Assembly: GCA_021805275.1 (NCBI GenBank)
Contig: JAJZFQ010000097.1
Span: 15,721-79,720 of the forward strand
From: Pseudomonadota bacterium
Lineage (GTDB): Bacteria; Pseudomonadota; Gammaproteobacteria; Steroidobacterales; Steroidobacteraceae
Direction: 5' to 3'
Length of the DNA: 64,000 nucleotides
Under the pieces are notes generated by a model that saw only the letters and a program-made list of their open reading frames with translations, was not told where the DNA came from and made no database searches. Shown here in pieces: positions 51,097-60,588 of this stretch (its first letter is position 1; each line of letters begins with the position of its first letter). The translations under genes were made by a program, and so were the position numbers.

Positions 51097-51756
51097 TCAG
51101 GCCAGCCGCTCGATGTGCGAGCGCTTGCGGGCATTCGTATAGCGGTAGAAGCGGCGCAGCTCGGCAAGCACCCCGTCCTCGCGGCCGCTGCGCGCCGCGT
51201 GCAGCAGCCGCTCGAGCCGGCGGCAGAACCGCTCCGCGTAGCCACTCGCGTGGCGGTACAGCTCATCGCGCCCCTCGGCGAGCTGCGGATCGATGCGGGT
51301 GCGCTCGAACAACAGCCGCCGCAACTCGACGGGGAATCGCCCGGGACACTGTCGGCGCATCAGCCAGTAGCTCGCCACGTATTTGTCCACCTCGGCCTGC
51401 ATCTCCAGCTCGAGCAGCGACACCGGCCGGTCGTAACTCGCATTCCAGGCGAGGTAGAGAAAATGACTTACGCCCTCGAGCGCGGTCCACCAGTCCGCGA
51501 CGTTCCCGTCGTACAGCCGCACCATCGGGTCCTCGCGCCCGAGCCGCTCGAGCAGCGCCGGATCGAGGTACAGCGACACGGCCACCTCCTCCTCGGGCTC
51601 ACCGCCCTGAGCGACGATCAGATCCTCGGCGCCGACACGCGCGCGCACCTGCGGCGGCAGACAGGCGCGGTCGGTCACCAGGAAATCGTACACGTCGTAA
51701 GCGACGCCCAGGTCGTAGATACCGCCGATCAGCTGCTGCAGGCGCCTCAAGATCAT
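51097..51756 (-). CDS. unknown helical protein A (219 residues)
   Basis: The protein begins MILRRLQQLIGGIYDLGVAYDVYDFLVTD and contains EDLIVAQGGEPEEEVAVSLYL, WTALEGVSHFLYLAWNA, ELEMQAEVDKYVASYWLM and a basic C-terminus [18 protein letters not shown]. Composition and predicted helices are those of a soluble protein. I do not recognise the family. It starts 5 bases after the stop of the upstream unknown gene on the same strand, so the two are probably translated together and their products may interact. Confidence 0.75.
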   Translation of the reverse strand: MILRRLQQLIGGIYDLGVAYDVYDFLVTDRACLPPQVRARVGAEDLIVAQGGEPEEEVAVSLYLDPALLERLGREDPMVRLYDGNVADWWTALEGVSHFLYLAWNASYDRPVSLLELEMQAEVDKYVASYWLMRRQCPGRFPVELRRLLFERTRIDPQLAEGRDELYRHASGYAERFCRRLERLLHAARSGREDGVLAELRRFYRYTNARKRSHIERLA

Positions 51757-51761
51757 GTGTT

Positions 51762-52409
51762 TCAGTGCAGCGCCCCGAGCGTGGTCGCGGACCGGGCGAG
51801 CGGCTCGACACCGAGACGTTTCAGCAACTCGTGCGCACGCCGGCTACCGGTCTTCAGCCACAGCTCGTACAGCCGCAAGATATCCTTGTGCGAATGGGCA
51901 TAGCCGACCTCGCTCACCTCGTTGAGCGCATCCACCATGGGCTGAAATTTCTCCGCAAGCTCGGCGAACACCTGCGCGAGCACGCCCGCCCGCCGGGCCG
52001 CCTGGCTCTGCGGCGCACCACCTGGGGCGAGGGCGCGGGCCAACGTGCCGTAGGCGCACCCGCCCATCGCAATGTGATAGTCGATGTCGATGAGCCTGCG
52101 GGCGAAGCCGCGCGCCAGAAAACCGGCGATGAACAGCGACACATCGCCGAGACGCTGCAGAGCGCGGTCGCGCTCGGTGCGGCTGTGCGCTGCGAGCGCC
52201 TCGGACATCATGACCACGAGCGGCTTGACGCGCAGCCCCTCGCCGGTCGGCTCGAACAGTGCCTCGGAGCGGGCGAACAGCGTGAGCAGGTTCACCACGT
52301 AATGCTCGGTCTGATCCTCGAGGGCGACACGCTGATTCGCGAGCACGCCATGCAGGGCGTCCTTGAAGTATTCCTTCAGGTTGGCGACCGGTTGGATTCG
52401 GCTCGACAT
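51762..52409 (-). CDS. unknown helical protein B (215 residues)
   Basis: From ATG 52409, with GGAGG 11 bases upstream, the protein reads MSSRIQPVANLKEYFKDAL and is predicted almost all alpha-helical. Conserved-looking parts are EDQTEHYVVNLLTLFARSE, LGDVSLFIAGFLARGF, DIDYHIAMGGCAYGTLA and YELWLKTGSRRAHELLKRLG. A TAAAAT box at 52507-52512 on the minus strand could be its promoter, with a leader of about 90 bases. It is the first gene of a two-gene unit with protein A. The function is unknown. Confidence 0.78.
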   Translation of the reverse strand: MSSRIQPVANLKEYFKDALHGVLANQRVALEDQTEHYVVNLLTLFARSEALFEPTGEGLRVKPLVVMMSEALAAHSRTERDRALQRLGDVSLFIAGFLARGFARRLIDIDYHIAMGGCAYGTLARALAPGGAPQSQAARRAGVLAQVFAELAEKFQPMVDALNEVSEVGYAHSHKDILRLYELWLKTGSRRAHELLKRLGVEPLARSATTLGALH

Positions 52410-52588
52410 GGATCGCTTACCCTCCCGAGCGGCGCGGCGGCACGGGACCGCCGGCCGGCACGCACAGTTGATCACACTCGACGCGGAAAACCGCGAGCCG
52501 GTACGCATTTTAGCGGGGATTTTTCCAGCGCTGCCACGGCCGTCGCTGGCAGCGGAGCGCATCGAGTGCTGACAGCGCGCAGCGCCGT

Positions 52589-53611
52589 TCAGCGCCACAG
52601 GGCGCGGTAGGACAACCCGAGCGACATCAGCCGCTCGAGCAGCTCGCGGTACTTGATGCCGGCGGCCAGCGCCGACTCGGCGAAATCCTCGCTTTCCTCC
52701 AGGTTGGGATTGGCGTTGGCCTCGAGCGCATAGACTCGCCCCTCGGCGGTGAGCCGGAAGTCCATCCGCGCGTATCCCGACAGTCCCAGCACCCGGTAGA
52801 TGCGCCGCGAGAGCTTGTCGAGCTGAGCCTCGACGCCGCTCGGCAGATCGCTCGCCCGACGGGTCGTGATGCCGTAGCGGTCCCGATAGGCCCGGTCCCA
52901 CTTCACCTTGCGCGTGGCGATCCCCGGCAGCGACTCGGGCAGCGTGCCGAATCCCATTTCCCACACCGGCAGTCGCGTCAAGCGGTCGTTACCGAACACG
53001 CCCACGTACAGCTCGCGGCCGGGAATGAATTCCTCGACCAGCGCATCGGAGCCGACCTGCTCGTAGATGAACTCGACGCGCTCCTTCAGCCGGGCGGCGT
53101 CCTCGACCACGGAGGCCTGCGAGATGCCGAGCGAGGCATCCTCGGTCGCCGACTTGACGAACAGCGGATAGGTGAGCTTGCGCGGCGCGCGCACCGGCGC
53201 CCCGCGACGGAACACCGCGAAGCGCGGTGTCGGGATACGGTGATAGGCGAGCAGCTGCTTACTCAGCGGCTTGTCGCGCGAGAGCAGCAGGCCGCGGGGA
53301 TTGCAGCCGGTGTATGGCTGGCGCAGCAGCTCCAGGTACGCCACGACGTTCTGATCGTACGTGACGATGCCGTTGAATTCCTCGAGCAGGTTAAAGGCGA
53401 TGTCCGGCTTCCAATCGGCAATCGCGAGGCGCATCTCGGTCAGGCTGTCGAGCACGCCGAGACAACGGACGTCGTGTCCGCCCCGCCGCAGCGTCGCGGT
53501 GACGTCGTACTCGGTACGCCACTCCTCGATTTCCCTCTCCGAGTGCCCCGTGAGCGACTCCGGCGGCACCAGGCTGGCATGCACCACGACCAGGATGCGC
53601 AGCTTCTTCAT
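52589..53611 (-). CDS. ATP-grasp ligase, D-alanine-D-alanine-ligase-like
   Basis: The 340-residue protein has an N-terminal Rossmann-like domain (RILVVVHASLVPPESL, IAFNLLEEFNGIVTYDQNVVAYLELLRQPYTGCNP) and a C-terminal ATP-grasp: LTYPLFVKSATEDASLGISQ, EEFIPGRELYVGVFG, RMDFRLTAEG and the metal-binding ALEANANPNLEESEDFA. The fold is that of D-Ala-D-Ala ligase, but it is coupled by ATGA to an upstream metallopeptidase gene, not to cell-wall genes. It could join an amino acid to a peptide or protein. The substrate is unknown. Confidence 0.85.
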   Translation of the reverse strand: MKKLRILVVVHASLVPPESLTGHSEREIEEWRTEYDVTATLRRGGHDVRCLGVLDSLTEMRLAIADWKPDIAFNLLEEFNGIVTYDQNVVAYLELLRQPYTGCNPRGLLLSRDKPLSKQLLAYHRIPTPRFAVFRRGAPVRAPRKLTYPLFVKSATEDASLGISQASVVEDAARLKERVEFIYEQVGSDALVEEFIPGRELYVGVFGNDRLTRLPVWEMGFGTLPESLPGIATRKVKWDRAYRDRYGITTRRASDLPSGVEAQLDKLSRRIYRVLGLSGYARMDFRLTAEGRVYALEANANPNLEESEDFAESALAAGIKYRELLERLMSLGLSYRALWR

Positions 53612-54645
53612 AACGGGATGTGCGGCGTCTCGCCCTGTGAGTAGAACGACACCAGTTTGCCCAGCATCCAGCGGGACACGTGTGTCGCGTCGCGACGGCT
53701 ACCGCGAATGTACAGCTGCAACGCCTCGCTACGGTCAATCATCGTGCGCATGATCTCGTGCACACTATAGCGCGGCAGACCGAGTTCGTGCGAGACGGCC
53801 TCGATGAGCGTGCGCTGGTGCGCGCGCAGCAGCGTCGCGGCGCGCACCGCGTCCCGGCGCGGCCGCTCGACGGCGAACAGCCACTGCAGCAGCCCATCAA
53901 CCATGGTGCGCCGATAGCGACGGTAGCGGGCAACCTTGCGCCGATAATGCTCCGCGAGCGTGCGCGTGTTGGTATCGATCGGCTCGACGCGTGCGCGCGT
54001 GCGTACCGGCGCGGGCTGCTCGCACACTTCGCTCATCAGCTCATCCACGGTGCGCAGTTTTCGCACCGCCGGCCAGTCGGCATAGCGTTTGCGCCAGCCC
54101 GAGTGAGGCGTCAGCCAGACGGCAAACGTTTCGGCGAAATCCTCGGTCGGGTGTGCCTGTGCGTACCAGTCGCCGAGGTGATGCACGTAACGGCGGCTGC
54201 CCGGTCGCGCCCGGTAGCGGTCCGGATAGCGCTGCGAGGCCGGCCCGAACACCTCGCGCCAGCGCTTGCGGCGCCGCAGTCGGTAGGCGTTGTCGATCGC
54301 GTGTCCGGCCTCGTGGCGCAGGATACGCATGAACCAGCGCGAGTTTCCGCCCTCAACCTGTCCCATGATGCTGCGCTCGAGGCGCATGAGGCGCGGATGC
54401 GCCAGATAGAACGGCACGGCGATCCCCGGCACGCCGTCGGGCGAGAACCACTCCTCCGCGAGCCAGATGTGCGGCCGCAGCCGGATGCCGCGTGCACCGA
54501 GCTCCGCGTGCAGCCGCTCGACGGCACGCTCGATGTTCGAGCCGCGCACGCGCAGGCCGAGGTCGCAGAAGCGCACCTGCAGCAGCTGCTCATCGCTGAG
54601 GCGGGTCCACGGCCGGGCCCGCCGACGGTTTCGCGGTGTACTCAT
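53608..54645 (-). CDS. putative zinc-binding metallopeptidase (peptidase Mx type)
   Basis: The 345-residue protein starts at ATG 54645. The zincin motif is H111-E-A-G-H115 (LRHEAGHAIDNAYRLRR), and a third ligand is likely in TEDFAETFAVWLTP, about 60 residues later, as in the 'putative zinc-binding metallo-peptidase' family. N-terminal VRFCDLGLRVRG and IWLAEEWFSPDGVPGIAVPFYLAHP match that family. The C-terminal 120 residues are Arg-rich helices. The stop overlaps the ATP-grasp start (ATGA), so the two proteins are made in a fixed ratio and probably act on one substrate. Confidence 0.82.
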   Translation of the reverse strand: MSTPRNRRRARPWTRLSDEQLLQVRFCDLGLRVRGSNIERAVERLHAELGARGIRLRPHIWLAEEWFSPDGVPGIAVPFYLAHPRLMRLERSIMGQVEGGNSRWFMRILRHEAGHAIDNAYRLRRRKRWREVFGPASQRYPDRYRARPGSRRYVHHLGDWYAQAHPTEDFAETFAVWLTPHSGWRKRYADWPAVRKLRTVDELMSEVCEQPAPVRTRARVEPIDTNTRTLAEHYRRKVARYRRYRRTMVDGLLQWLFAVERPRRDAVRAATLLRAHQRTLIEAVSHELGLPRYSVHEIMRTMIDRSEALQLYIRGSRRDATHVSRWMLGKLVSFYSQGETPHIPL

Positions 54646-54713
54646 GGGTATCTTCGTGGCCCCGCCGTCGTACGGCGGGGCGCGACCGAGCTTAACAGCG
54701 CGCGCCGGCGCGT

Positions 54714-56156
54714 TCAGCCCATCTGCACCAGCGCGCGTGCCAGCAGACGGTCGGCGAAGGACTCGATCAGCGGGGCGCGCAGCAGCTCCACCCGCCAGGC
54801 CGCCGGGATGCCGCCCACGCCGTAGAAGGCCCCGGCCAGCTGCCCACAAACTGCCGAGGTAACGTCCGAGTCACCGCCGAGATTGGCGGCATGCAGCACG
54901 GCGGCCCGGAAACTGTCGGTCGAGGCGAACGCCTCGAAGGCGCCCGAGAGCGCCTGTAGGATCCCCCGGCCGGCCCCACGCGCCGGCGCGGCGCGCTGCT
55001 CGGCGAGGATGCGCGACTTGGAGGCGCCCGAGAGTGCCGCGAGCAGCGCGCGTGCCAGGTCGGCGCAGGCGGCCAGTACCGCGCCGACCTGACAAGTCGT
55101 GCGGGCCGCCTCGCTCGCGAGGCGCACGGCCTCCTGGGGCGAGGCGAACGCGAACAGCACCGCCGGGGCGACGCGCGAGAGCGGCTCGGGGTCGAGACGC
55201 GCCGGATCGTGCGACCCGGAGAACGGCTGCTGACGCCAGCCGGCCTGCGCCAGCGCTCGCGCGGTGCTCGCGGTGATCCCGACACATTGGCCGGTGCAGG
55301 ACAGGTGTCCCTCGCGCTGCCAGCGCCGGTAGCGCTCCACCTGGTCGGCCGGGTCGAACTCCTCGCGCTCGAGCAGGCTCTCCGCGAGGCACAGGGCCAT
55401 GGCCGTATCGTCGCTCCAGCCTCCGCGTGGCAGTTTGAACGGCCCGCCGCCGAGCAGATCGGCCACGGGTGCAAACGTTCCGGGCCGGCGGTACTGGGTG
55501 GCCGCGCCGAGCGCATCGCCGAGCGCCAGCCCGAGCAGCGTACCGAGATAACGCTCGCGCAGCACGCGTGCGGCCGAAAGCGCGGAGGGATCGAACAGCG
55601 GATCGCTCGGGACCGGGACCGCGGGTGGCTCGGGCAGCGCGATCGTCCGGGCCGGCCAGGCCCGGACGTACTCGCGCTGCGCGCCCGTTTCTGGAATGTC
55701 GGGCCACTCCAGCGAGCGCGCCGACTGGCGCCACAGGCCCGAGAGCTTCTCCAGGGCCCGCTCACCGCCGAGTCCATGCTCGGCCAGCAGACAGCCGATC
55801 ACCGTCGCGCTGCGCCCGATGCCGGCGCGGCAGTGCACGTAGCAGGGCTTGCCGGCCGCGAGCGCCTCGTGCAGGCAGTCGAGGATCTCGAGCATGTGTT
55901 CGCGACGGGCGGGCACCCCGTGGTCGGGAACCGGCTTGCGCTGATACTCCACCGACAGCGGCAGCGCATCGTCGTAGCCGCCGATCTCCGTCGGCTCGGT
56001 CAGATCGAGCATCACGCGGATGCCCGCCGCGCACAGCCGCTCGAGGCGCTGGCGGGTCGCCTCGGGCGTCGCCCCGCCCGGGTGCTCCCCGGCGAGCAGG
56101 CGCCCGGGATAGACCCAGTACGTGTTGGCGAGCGGCGTCGCGGATTCAGCGTCCAT
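54714..56156 (-). CDS. fusion of dual-specificity phosphatase and ADP-ribosylglycohydrolase
   Basis: The 480-residue protein has two catalytic domains. Residues about 10-165 form a cysteine phosphatase with the P-loop HCRAGIGRS (Cys109, Arg115). Residues about 200-480 form a DraG/ARH-type ADP-ribosylglycohydrolase, with GLALGDALGAA, WSDDTAMALCLAESLL (Asp249, Asp250, Thr251) and the C-terminal NLGGDSDVTSAVCGQLAGAFYG metal site. Both active sites look intact. It is followed by ttcA after 16 bases and precedes the metallopeptidase by 68 bases. It could remove phosphate and ADP-ribose from the same target, which is inference. Confidence 0.9.
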   Translation of the reverse strand: MDAESATPLANTYWVYPGRLLAGEHPGGATPEATRQRLERLCAAGIRVMLDLTEPTEIGGYDDALPLSVEYQRKPVPDHGVPARREHMLEILDCLHEALAAGKPCYVHCRAGIGRSATVIGCLLAEHGLGGERALEKLSGLWRQSARSLEWPDIPETGAQREYVRAWPARTIALPEPPAVPVPSDPLFDPSALSAARVLRERYLGTLLGLALGDALGAATQYRRPGTFAPVADLLGGGPFKLPRGGWSDDTAMALCLAESLLEREEFDPADQVERYRRWQREGHLSCTGQCVGITASTARALAQAGWRQQPFSGSHDPARLDPEPLSRVAPAVLFAFASPQEAVRLASEAARTTCQVGAVLAACADLARALLAALSGASKSRILAEQRAAPARGAGRGILQALSGAFEAFASTDSFRAAVLHAANLGGDSDVTSAVCGQLAGAFYGVGGIPAAWRVELLRAPLIESFADRLLARALVQMG

Positions 56157-56172
56157 TCGCAGCGAGGACTCC

Positions 56173-57027
56173 TCAGGCGACCGCGCAGGACTCTTCCAGA
56201 CGCAGCTCCTCCTCGAGCGTCATGGAGCGGATGTGCCGCGCCTCCAGGCCGGGGAAGTCGAACACCCGCGTATCAGCCAGCGAGCCGAGCTCGACGTGGC
56301 GCAGCGCAGAGAAGATGCTCTCGGTGCGCCCCGGAAACGCCCGCTCCCACTCGGCCAGCATGCGCTTGATGGCCACGCGCTGCAGATTGTCCTGGGAGCC
56401 GCACAGCTTGCAGGGAATGATCGGAAAGCCCCGGCCACGGGCATAGCGCTCGATATCCCGCTCCGCGACGTAAGCGAGCGGGCGGATCACCACCTGGCGT
56501 CCGTCATCGGACAGCAGCTTCGGGGCCATGGCCTTCAGCCGCCCGGCGAAGAACAGGTTCAAGAACAGCGTCTCAACGATGTCGTCACGGTGGTGGCCGA
56601 GGGCGATCTTGGTCACGCCGTGCTCGGCGGCGAAACGGTACAGCGCGCCGCGGCGCAGCCGCGAGCACAGGCCGCACATCGTGCGGCCCTCGGGCACCAC
56701 TCGCCGGACCACGCTGTAGGTATCCTGCTCGATGATGTGATAGGGCACGCCGAGTGCGCCCAGATACTCCGGCAACACGTGTGCCGGGAAACCCGGTTGC
56801 TTCTGGTCGAGATTGACGGCGATCAGCTCGAAATCCACCGGCGCGCTGCGCTTGAGCGACAGCAGGATATCGAGCAGCGTGTAGGAATCCTTGCCACCGG
56901 AGAGGCACACCATCACCCGCTCGCCCGCACCGATCATGGCGAAGTCCTCGATGGCCTTGCCGACCTCACCGCGCAACCTCGCCTGCAGGCGCTTCAGCGT
57001 CCGCGACATCGCAACCGCCGCAGTCAT
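56173..57027 (-). CDS. ttcA: tRNA 2-thiocytidine biosynthesis protein TtcA
   Basis: TtcA adds sulfur to cytidine 32 of certain tRNAs with ATP and an iron-sulfur cluster. From ATG 57027 it has 284 residues (ATG 57009 is an alternative). PP-loop motif: [14 protein letters not shown] (43-48). Cluster cysteines: CGLC (118 and 121) and IIPCKLCG later. [17 protein letters not shown] is the second family motif. It is one base after the M32 carboxypeptidase stop, so it shares that operon. Confidence 0.96.
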   Translation of the reverse strand: MTAAVAMSRTLKRLQARLRGEVGKAIEDFAMIGAGERVMVCLSGGKDSYTLLDILLSLKRSAPVDFELIAVNLDQKQPGFPAHVLPEYLGALGVPYHIIEQDTYSVVRRVVPEGRTMCGLCSRLRRGALYRFAAEHGVTKIALGHHRDDIVETLFLNLFFAGRLKAMAPKLLSDDGRQVVIRPLAYVAERDIERYARGRGFPIIPCKLCGSQDNLQRVAIKRMLAEWERAFPGRTESIFSALRHVELGSLADTRVFDFPGLEARHIRSMTLEEELRLEESCAVA

Positions 57028-57028
57028 T

Positions 57029-58543
57029 CTAGGCGGCCTCGCTCGCGGCCGGTCCGAGATATTTCGCTTCCGCGTAGCGGATGTAGGCCGCCGCCGAGAG
57101 CGCCTTGCCCGTCGCGCCGCGCAGCAGATCCTGCACCGGCACCTTCGCGCCGAGGCCGTACACGTTGGTGCGCAGCCAGCCGAGCAGGCCGGAGAACTCC
57201 CCGCGCGCAAGCTGCTCATCGAGCGCCGGCACGGCGCCGCGCAGGCTCTCGTACAGCTGCGCGGCGATCACCGCGCCGAGGGCGTACGAGGGAAAATAGC
57301 CGAACGAGCCGACCGACCAGTGCACGTCCTGCAGACATCCCTCGGTGTCGTTCGCCGGACGAATGCCGAGCCGCTGCTGCATGCCGGCATTCCACGCCTC
57401 CGGCAGATCGCGCACCGCCAGCTCCCCGAACAACAGCTGCTTCTCCAGCTCGTAGCGCAGCAGGATGTGCAGCGGGTAGGTCAGCTCATCGGCGTCCACG
57501 CGGATCAACCCGCGCCGGACCCGGGTGAGGTGCGCATAGAGGTTCTCCACGTTCCACTCCGGCCCGCTCACGGCGAAATGCTTCTCGAGCAGCGGCAGAA
57601 CGTAGCGCGCGAACGGGCGGCTGCGGCAGACGATCATCTCCATCAGCAGCGACTGGCTCTCCTCGAGCGCCATGCCGCGGTCGCGACCGACCGGCTGGTC
57701 GCGCCACTCCTGCGGCAGGCCCAGGTCGTACATCGCATGTCCGGTCTCGTGCAGCGCCCCGAGCAGCCCGGTGAACGGGTCGGTGCCATCCAGCCGGGTC
57801 GTGACCCGGATGTCGCCCGGCACGCCCTCGGTGAATGGATGCTCGCTCTCATCGAGCCGGCCGCGATCGAACGGAAAGCCAATCTGCTTCATGATCTCGA
57901 CGATGAGCGCGCGCTGCTTGGCGAGGGGAAACTTACCCGCGAGCGGGTGCAGCGGGCGGCCTTCCTGCTCGGCGATGGCCTCGCGGATCAGCGCCGGCAG
58001 ACGGCGTGAGAGCGCCTTGAACATCGTGTCGATGTCCACCGTCGTGATACCCGGGCTGAACTCGTCGACCAGCGCATCGTAGGGAGCGAGGTTGAGCGCC
58101 TGGCCGAGGAGGGCCGCCTTGTCCCGCACCAGGTGCACGACTTCCTCCAGCTGCGGCGCGAACTGGTCGAAGCGGCCCTGGGCGCGCGCATCGAGCCAAC
58201 AGACCTCGGCGCGCGAGACCGCCTTGGTGAGCCGGGAGATCAGCGACACCGGGGTTGCGATAGCGTGGTCGCGCTCCCGGCGCATCTCGCGCAGATTGGC
58301 GATCTGCCAGTCCTCCATGCCCTGCTCGTTGGCCTGCGCTCGATCGAGCAGCCGGCTGACGCGCGGCGCGGTGAGCAGCGCGTGGTGCTCGGTCTCGAGT
58401 GCGGCGAGTTGCTCGCCACGGATATCTGCGCTGCCGCGCGGCATCATGACCGCAGCGTCCCAGCGCAGCAGCGACAACGCGCCGCGCAAGGCGTGAAGCC
58501 GCTTGAACTCCTGCTCGAGCTGTTTGTACGGGGAAGCCGACAC
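57029..58543 (-). CDS. carboxypeptidase Taq-type metallopeptidase (M32)
   Basis: From GTG 58543, with AGGA upstream, the protein has 504 residues, the normal M32 length; an ATG at 58600 is in frame but adds 19 atypical residues. The zinc motif is H265-E-T-G-H269 ([17 protein letters not shown]), the third ligand lies in [12 protein letters not shown], and [22 protein letters not shown] is the M32 C-terminal motif. It removes C-terminal residues from peptides in the cytoplasm. It is divergent from glgA and is the first gene before ttcA. Confidence 0.94.
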   Translation of the reverse strand: MSASPYKQLEQEFKRLHALRGALSLLRWDAAVMMPRGSADIRGEQLAALETEHHALLTAPRVSRLLDRAQANEQGMEDWQIANLREMRRERDHAIATPVSLISRLTKAVSRAEVCWLDARAQGRFDQFAPQLEEVVHLVRDKAALLGQALNLAPYDALVDEFSPGITTVDIDTMFKALSRRLPALIREAIAEQEGRPLHPLAGKFPLAKQRALIVEIMKQIGFPFDRGRLDESEHPFTEGVPGDIRVTTRLDGTDPFTGLLGALHETGHAMYDLGLPQEWRDQPVGRDRGMALEESQSLLMEMIVCRSRPFARYVLPLLEKHFAVSGPEWNVENLYAHLTRVRRGLIRVDADELTYPLHILLRYELEKQLLFGELAVRDLPEAWNAGMQQRLGIRPANDTEGCLQDVHWSVGSFGYFPSYALGAVIAAQLYESLRGAVPALDEQLARGEFSGLLGWLRTNVYGLGAKVPVQDLLRGATGKALSAAAYIRYAEAKYLGPAASEAA

Positions 58544-58786
58544 GAATACGTCCTGGACGCCGGCCGCGAACCGCACGCCGGTCCCGCAGGGGCGCGCCAT
58601 AAAGCGCCATTGGGCCCGCCCAGTTTAGCAGGGAGTGCCTGGATTTCCCGCCGGGATGAGAATAAAAATTCGAAATTTCAATAAGTTACATTCGACATGC
58701 CGGCTTGACACTCCATGCTGCGGGGCGCTCGGCAGGCCCCACCGGAGCCGCGGACGGGGCCGCACAACCTTCCGGTACACTGCACC

Positions 58787-58888
58787 CTACAGCCGTGGCC
58801 AGCGGGCCACGACGATGCCGATGCCGATCGAGACGGCCAGCAGCAGCATAAGGACCAGACCGATGAGGAAACGGCGCATCGAGCGCAT
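58787..58888 (-). CDS. possible 33-residue single-helix membrane peptide
   Basis: The frame encodes MRSMRRFLIGLVLMLLLAV followed by SIGIGIVVARWPRL and a stop. It has a basic N-terminus and one long hydrophobic helix, like a small inner-membrane protein. It is divergent from glgA, 21 bases between start codons. There is no clear Shine-Dalgarno sequence, so the call rests on composition alone and could be chance. Confidence 0.4.
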   Translation of the reverse strand: MRSMRRFLIGLVLMLLLAVSIGIGIVVARWPRL

Positions 58889-58909
58889 GATAAACCGGAG
58901 CGCGGCGCG

Positions 58910-60370
58910 ATGAGCCTGCGGGTTGCCCTGCTCGCCTCCGAGGTAACCCCGCTGTCCAAGACCGGCGGGCTGGCGGACGTCGCCGGCGCCCTCGGCGAAT
59001 GCCTGCATGCCGCGGGGCACGACGCGCGCCTGTTCACCCCGGGCTACGCCACGATCGACCGATCGCGCTTCGCACCGCAGCCGGTGGCGGGCCTGCAGGA
59101 CATCCCGCTGCAGGTCGGCCCGCACCGCTACCTGTTCTCGCTGAGCGAAGTGCGCCTGCCGGGTACGGGCGTGCCGGCTTACCTGATCGAGTGTCCGCCC
59201 CTCTACGGCCGCGCGACGCTTTACACCGCGGACGCCGATGAGCACCTGCGCTTTCTCGCCTTCACCCGCGCGGCGCTCCTCGCCTGTGCGCGGCTCGGCT
59301 GGGCGCCACAGATCGTGCACTGCAACGACTGGCATACGGCGTTCGCGCCGCTGATGCTGCGGACGGGGTTCGCGCAGGAGCCGATCTTCGCCGAGGCGCA
59401 CACGGTACTGACCATCCACAACATCGGCTACCAGGGCGTGTTCGGCGCCGCGGACATAGGGGACCTGGACCTGGCAGATCAGACCCACCTGCTGCACCAG
59501 GACGATCTGCGCGCCGGACACATCAACCCGCTGCGCCACGGCATTCTCTACGCCGAGGCGCTCACCACCGTGAGCCCCACCCATGCGCGCGAGATCTGCA
59601 CGGCTGAATACGGCATGGGTCTGGAGGACTCGCTGCGCCTGCGCGAGCGGGACCTCACCGGCATACTCAACGGAGTCGACTACAGCGTCTGGGACCCACG
59701 CTGCGATACGCAACTGCCGCGCCACTTCGATGCGGAACACCTTGAGCTCAAGGCGGACCTGAAGCGCACGTTCCTCACCCGCGTGGGGCTCACCACGCCT
59801 CCCGCGGTTCCCCTCGCCGGCATCGTCAGCCGGCTCGCCCTGCAGAAGGGCTTCGACCTGATGTTCGACACGCTGCCGTCGCTGCTCGAGTCCCGCCCGC
59901 TCGCGCTCGTGGTGCTCGGCACCGGGGAGGCGCGTTACGAGCAGTTCTTCGCCGGGCTGGCCGAGCGCTTCCCCGGCCGGGTCGTGTTCCAGCGCGGCTA
60001 CGACGAGGCGCTCGCGCACTGGATCGAGGCGGCCGCCGATCTGTTCCTCATGCCCTCCCGGTACGAGCCCTGCGGCTTGAACCAGATGTACAGCCTGCGC
60101 TACGGCACGGTGCCGGTGGTGCGCCGCACCGGGGGGCTCGCCGACTCCGTCGCGCACTTCGATCCGGGCACGGGTGTCGGGACCGGAGTGGTGTTCAACA
60201 ACTTCGACGCACCCGCCCTCACCTGGGCACTCAATACCGCACTCGACTGGTACGCCGAGCCGGCGCTGTGGCGGCGGATCGTGCAGAACGCCATGGCCCA
60301 GGATTTCTCCTGGACGCGCCAGAGCGGGCAGTACCTGGAGATCTACCGGCGCCTGGCCGGGACGTCTTAG
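58910..60370 (+). CDS. glgA: glycogen synthase (ADP-glucose type)
   Basis: GlgA (GT5) adds glucose from ADP-glucose to glycogen. From ATG 58910 it has 486 residues. SKTGGLADVAGALGECL is the ADP-glucose-binding motif, HCNDWHTAFAPL carries the conserved His-Asn-Asp, and FLMPSRYEPCGLNQMYSLRYGTVPVVRRTGGLADSV is the C-terminal nucleotide-sugar site. It is alone here, with no glgB, glgC or glgP gene in the window. Confidence 0.96.
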   Translation: MSLRVALLASEVTPLSKTGGLADVAGALGECLHAAGHDARLFTPGYATIDRSRFAPQPVAGLQDIPLQVGPHRYLFSLSEVRLPGTGVPAYLIECPPLYGRATLYTADADEHLRFLAFTRAALLACARLGWAPQIVHCNDWHTAFAPLMLRTGFAQEPIFAEAHTVLTIHNIGYQGVFGAADIGDLDLADQTHLLHQDDLRAGHINPLRHGILYAEALTTVSPTHAREICTAEYGMGLEDSLRLRERDLTGILNGVDYSVWDPRCDTQLPRHFDAEHLELKADLKRTFLTRVGLTTPPAVPLAGIVSRLALQKGFDLMFDTLPSLLESRPLALVVLGTGEARYEQFFAGLAERFPGRVVFQRGYDEALAHWIEAAADLFLMPSRYEPCGLNQMYSLRYGTVPVVRRTGGLADSVAHFDPGTGVGTGVVFNNFDAPALTWALNTALDWYAEPALWRRIVQNAMAQDFSWTRQSGQYLEIYRRLAGTS

Positions 60371-60588
60371 AGGGGGCCGCCCGCGCTGCTCGAAACACTC
60401 GATCGCCCGTAGCGTCGCACCCTTCGAGCGTCGCCAGGCAGCGACCCGGCAGCGCCTCGGAGCGGCACGTGCGCGACCGCGGGAACCTGCGCCTCGCAGC
60501 GCACTCTCACTAGAGCATCGGCTCATCGCCCTATGCCGAGCGGCACGCAACAAAACGGCTCAAGCGGGCACAGGAAGGTCACCCAATT

